Source: Promineifilum sp019695075
Lineage (GTDB): Bacteria > Chloroflexota > Anaerolineae > Promineifilales > Promineifilaceae
Assembly: GCA_026129185.1 (NCBI GenBank)
Contig: JAHCIO010000005.1
Span: 98,138 to 162,137 of the forward strand
Length of the DNA: 64,000 nt
Direction of reading: 5' to 3'
Below the pieces are notes generated by a model, which searched no databases, had not been told where the DNA came from, and was given only the letters and a program-made list of their open reading frames with translations. Each line of letters starts with the position of its first letter. The stretch's first letter is position 1. Shown here one piece after another: positions 61,899 to 64,000 of the stretch. The position numbers and the translations under genes were made by a program.

Positions 61899-64000
61899 AT
61901 GCAACGATCTGAGCCGTTCGCTTACGCATCGCCAGCGGACACACCCGCGCCAGATGAGGCCGCCTCGCCGGCAGCGTCGCGCCTGGCTCGCGGCTGGGCG
62001 GCCGTCGTCATTGCCCTGATGCTGTTGAATCTCTCGCTGGCTGTCTGGTACGTCGTCATCACCGGCGACACGGCCACCTTCCTCTCCCACCAGACGCTGA
62101 CGCCATTCCTGTCCATCGCCTACGCCGGCCTGGGTGTGGCCATCGCCGGCCGGCGGCCCAGAAACCCCATCGGCTGGATTTTCCTCAGCGTCGCCACCGC
62201 CTACGTTCTGAGCGCCTGGGCCGCCGGGATGATGCTCTATGCCCCGGCCTTGCCGCTGCCGGTCGCGCCTTCCCTGTTGAACCTCGCCCAATGGCTGAGC
62301 AACTGGGCCTGGCTGCCGGCGCAAATCCTGCCCTTGACCTTTGTCCTCTTGCTCTTTCCCGACGGCCGTCTGCCCTCGCAGCGCTGGCGCGTGATTGGGT
62401 GGGCGGCCGGACTGGGTCTGACGGCGTTGGTGTTGGGGCTGGCCGCGCATCCCGGCCCGGTGGCCGACTGGGGAACGCTGCCCAACCCATACGGCATTGC
62501 CGGCGCGGCGAACGCCTTGAACGCGGTGATCAATGTCGGCAGCTTGCTGCTGGTCGTCGGCGTTGTTGGCTGCGTTCTGGCTGTCGTCGTTCGCTTTCGT
62601 CGGTCACAAGGGATCGAGCGGGCGCAGATAAAGTGGTTGCTCTACGCCGCCCTCCTCATACTCGTGGCCGGCATCATCACCGTCCCGCTCTGGCTCCTCA
62701 GAAGTTTGACCACGCCCCTGGCGATGGAGCTGAGTATCGTCCTGACGGGCCTCATGACCCTGGCCATTGCCGCGGCTGCGACCGTCGCCATCTTGCGTTA
62801 TCGGTTGTACGACATCGACATCCTGATTAATCGTACCCTCGTGTATGCCGTGATGACCGGCGTCATCCTGCTGATCTACGGCCTGACGGTCGGCGCGGTG
62901 GGCATCCTGATCGGATCGCAGGGGAGTTGGCTGTTGACGGTTCTGGCCACCGGCTTGGTGGCCGTCCTCTTTCAGCCCATTCGCATTCGTTTGCAGCGGG
63001 GGGTGAATCGCCTTCTCTACGGGCAACGCGACGAGCCGTTTGAGGTGATCGCCCGGTTGGGGCAAAGTCTGGAGCAGACGATAGCGCCCGAATCTGTCTA
63101 CCCCACGATCGTCGAAACAGTGGCCGAGGCGCTACGCCTGCCATACGCGGCCATTCAGGTTCTGACGCATGACGGCCGGCGGCTGGCCGGGTCGTATGGT
63201 CGCAGCACCGACCAGTTGCAGGCCTATGAACTGACGTATCAGGGCGCGACGGTGGGCTGGCTGGAGGTCGGTCGCCGCGCGCCGGACGATAGCTTCAACG
63301 CGGCTGACGAGCGGCTGCTGCGCAATATCGCCCTCCAAGCCGGGGCGGCCGTCCACAACGCGCAATTGACAGCCGACTTGCAACGCTCGCGGCAGCAACT
63401 CGTGACCGGCCGCGAGGAAGAACGCCGCCGCCTGCGCCGTGACCTGCACGACGGCCTTGGCCCGTCGCTGGCCTCGCTGCTGCTGGAGGCCAGAGTGCTG
63501 CGGCGCATGATTCGCGACAACCCCACCGCGGCCGAAAAGCTGGCCGACGAAATGCAGGGCGACATCCGGGCGACGATCGACGACATCCGCCGCGTGGTGC
63601 ATGAGTTGCGACCGCCGGCGTTGGACGACCTGGGCCTTGTCCCCGCCATCAATGTGCTGGCGGCCAAGATCGGCGGCGCTGGCGACCAGGACGGCGCGCT
63701 GCGCGTAGACGTTGAGGCCTCGGACGACTTGCCGGCCTTGCCCGCGGCGGTCGAAGTGGCCGCCTACCGGATCATCCAGGAAGCGCTGACCAACGTAGTC
63801 CACCATGCCGGCGCGCGCTGCGCCACAGTGCGTCTGTGGCTGGAGAGCGGCCTGCAACTCGAAGTGACCGACGATGGTGCGGGTTTTGCCGGGGGGCGTC
63901 TGGGCGGGTTGGGCCTGCGCTCCATGCGCGAACGGGCGGCCGAACTGGGCGGCAGTTGCACGATCTCCGGTGCTGCGGACGGCGGCACGCGCGTCCGCGC
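61899..64000 (+). CDS. NarL-type sensor histidine kinase (partial, runs off right edge)
   Basis: The frame is open from the ATG at 61899 to the window end (700 codons). It has a polar N-terminus, about eight hydrophobic segments (to about residue 355), a GAF-like domain (about 375-490) and the HisKA_3 dimerisation/phosphoacceptor motif EEERRRLRRDLHDGLGPSLA near 508 (phosphorylated His in DLHDG). The HATPase_c domain follows with an N-box EALTNVVHHAG near 630 and a G-box DDGAGF. The partner LuxR-type regulator should lie just to the right. Signal unknown. The N-terminal topology resembles the 7TM/8TM kinases common in Chloroflexota. Confidence 0.93.
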   Translation, partial: MQRSEPFAYASPADTPAPDEAASPAASRLARGWAAVVIALMLLNLSLAVWYVVITGDTATFLSHQTLTPFLSIAYAGLGVAIAGRRPRNPIGWIFLSVATAYVLSAWAAGMMLYAPALPLPVAPSLLNLAQWLSNWAWLPAQILPLTFVLLLFPDGRLPSQRWRVIGWAAGLGLTALVLGLAAHPGPVADWGTLPNPYGIAGAANALNAVINVGSLLLVVGVVGCVLAVVVRFRRSQGIERAQIKWLLYAALLILVAGIITVPLWLLRSLTTPLAMELSIVLTGLMTLAIAAAATVAILRYRLYDIDILINRTLVYAVMTGVILLIYGLTVGAVGILIGSQGSWLLTVLATGLVAVLFQPIRIRLQRGVNRLLYGQRDEPFEVIARLGQSLEQTIAPESVYPTIVETVAEALRLPYAAIQVLTHDGRRLAGSYGRSTDQLQAYELTYQGATVGWLEVGRRAPDDSFNAADERLLRNIALQAGAAVHNAQLTADLQRSRQQLVTGREEERRRLRRDLHDGLGPSLASLLLEARVLRRMIRDNPTAAEKLADEMQGDIRATIDDIRRVVHELRPPALDDLGLVPAINVLAAKIGGAGDQDGALRVDVEASDDLPALPAAVEVAAYRIIQEALTNVVHHAGARCATVRLWLESGLQLEVTDDGAGFAGGRLGGLGLRSMRERAAELGGSCTISGAADGGTRVR

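Overview
The window is a high-GC bacterial chromosome segment with short intergenic gaps and no tRNA, rRNA, transposase, phage gene or CRISPR array that I can see. Several things suggest a filamentous, activated-sludge-type Chloroflexota (Anaerolineae/Ardenticatenia-like): a division/cell-wall cluster whose order lacks murE, a separate-subunit methylmalonyl-CoA mutase, a tocopherol-cyclase-family protein, EPS genes, DUF-type membrane proteins, and abundant short palindromic and heptameric repeats. This taxonomic placement is inference from gene content and style; no marker rRNA is present.

Layout. 1-8870 (minus): division and cell wall (dcw) operon mraZ-rsmH-ftsL-like-ftsI-murF-mraY-murD-ftsW (ftsW runs off the left edge), driven by one promoter with a textbook MraZ operator. 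8871-10071: an array of 27-bp palindromic repeats and a membrane protein with two C-terminal effector-associated/death-like modules. 10210-14981: a secreted PPC-domain protein, methylmalonyl-CoA mutase large subunit, a dihaem cytochrome c peroxidase lipoprotein, and an orphan terminator. 15004-19704: alanine racemase, a heptamer repeat tract, OsmC, an RsbRD-N-type protein, a tocopherol-cyclase-family protein, PlsY and a membrane protein. 19768-28146: an S1-domain protein, FtsK, haem A synthase, DUF72, a DUF4013-like membrane protein, Fmt and PanE.

28143-43095 (minus): an exopolysaccharide locus with a phosphoglycosyltransferase, two GT4 glycosyltransferases, a methyltransferase, three O-antigen-ligase-type membrane proteins, a Wzx/MurJ-type flippase, a Wzz-type chain-length regulator and a TPR protein. 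An SCP2-type protein and an HTH protein with a duplicated novel-looking module lie at its upstream end. 43245-47124: a phasin/PhaR pair, two SRPBCC-like proteins, glutamate racemase and a PNPOx-fold protein. 47164-55537: ClpC, ArfB, a phosphomutase-like metalloenzyme, a flavin reductase, an M48/YgjP-type peptidase, and a yqeB / hydrolase / yqeC-mobA operon for molybdenum hydroxylase maturation. 55630-64000: ProRS, a run of small membrane proteins with a beta-propeller and a dihaem cytochrome c, and a NarL-type sensor kinase cut by the right edge.

Two themes cut across the window. Peptidoglycan synthesis is represented by the dcw genes plus alr, murI and a MurJ-like flippase. Transcript starts are unusual: many genes have a TATAAT-like box only 6-10 nt from the start codon and no Shine-Dalgarno, which implies leaderless mRNAs. 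Other genes, mostly inside operons, keep good ribosome binding sites.
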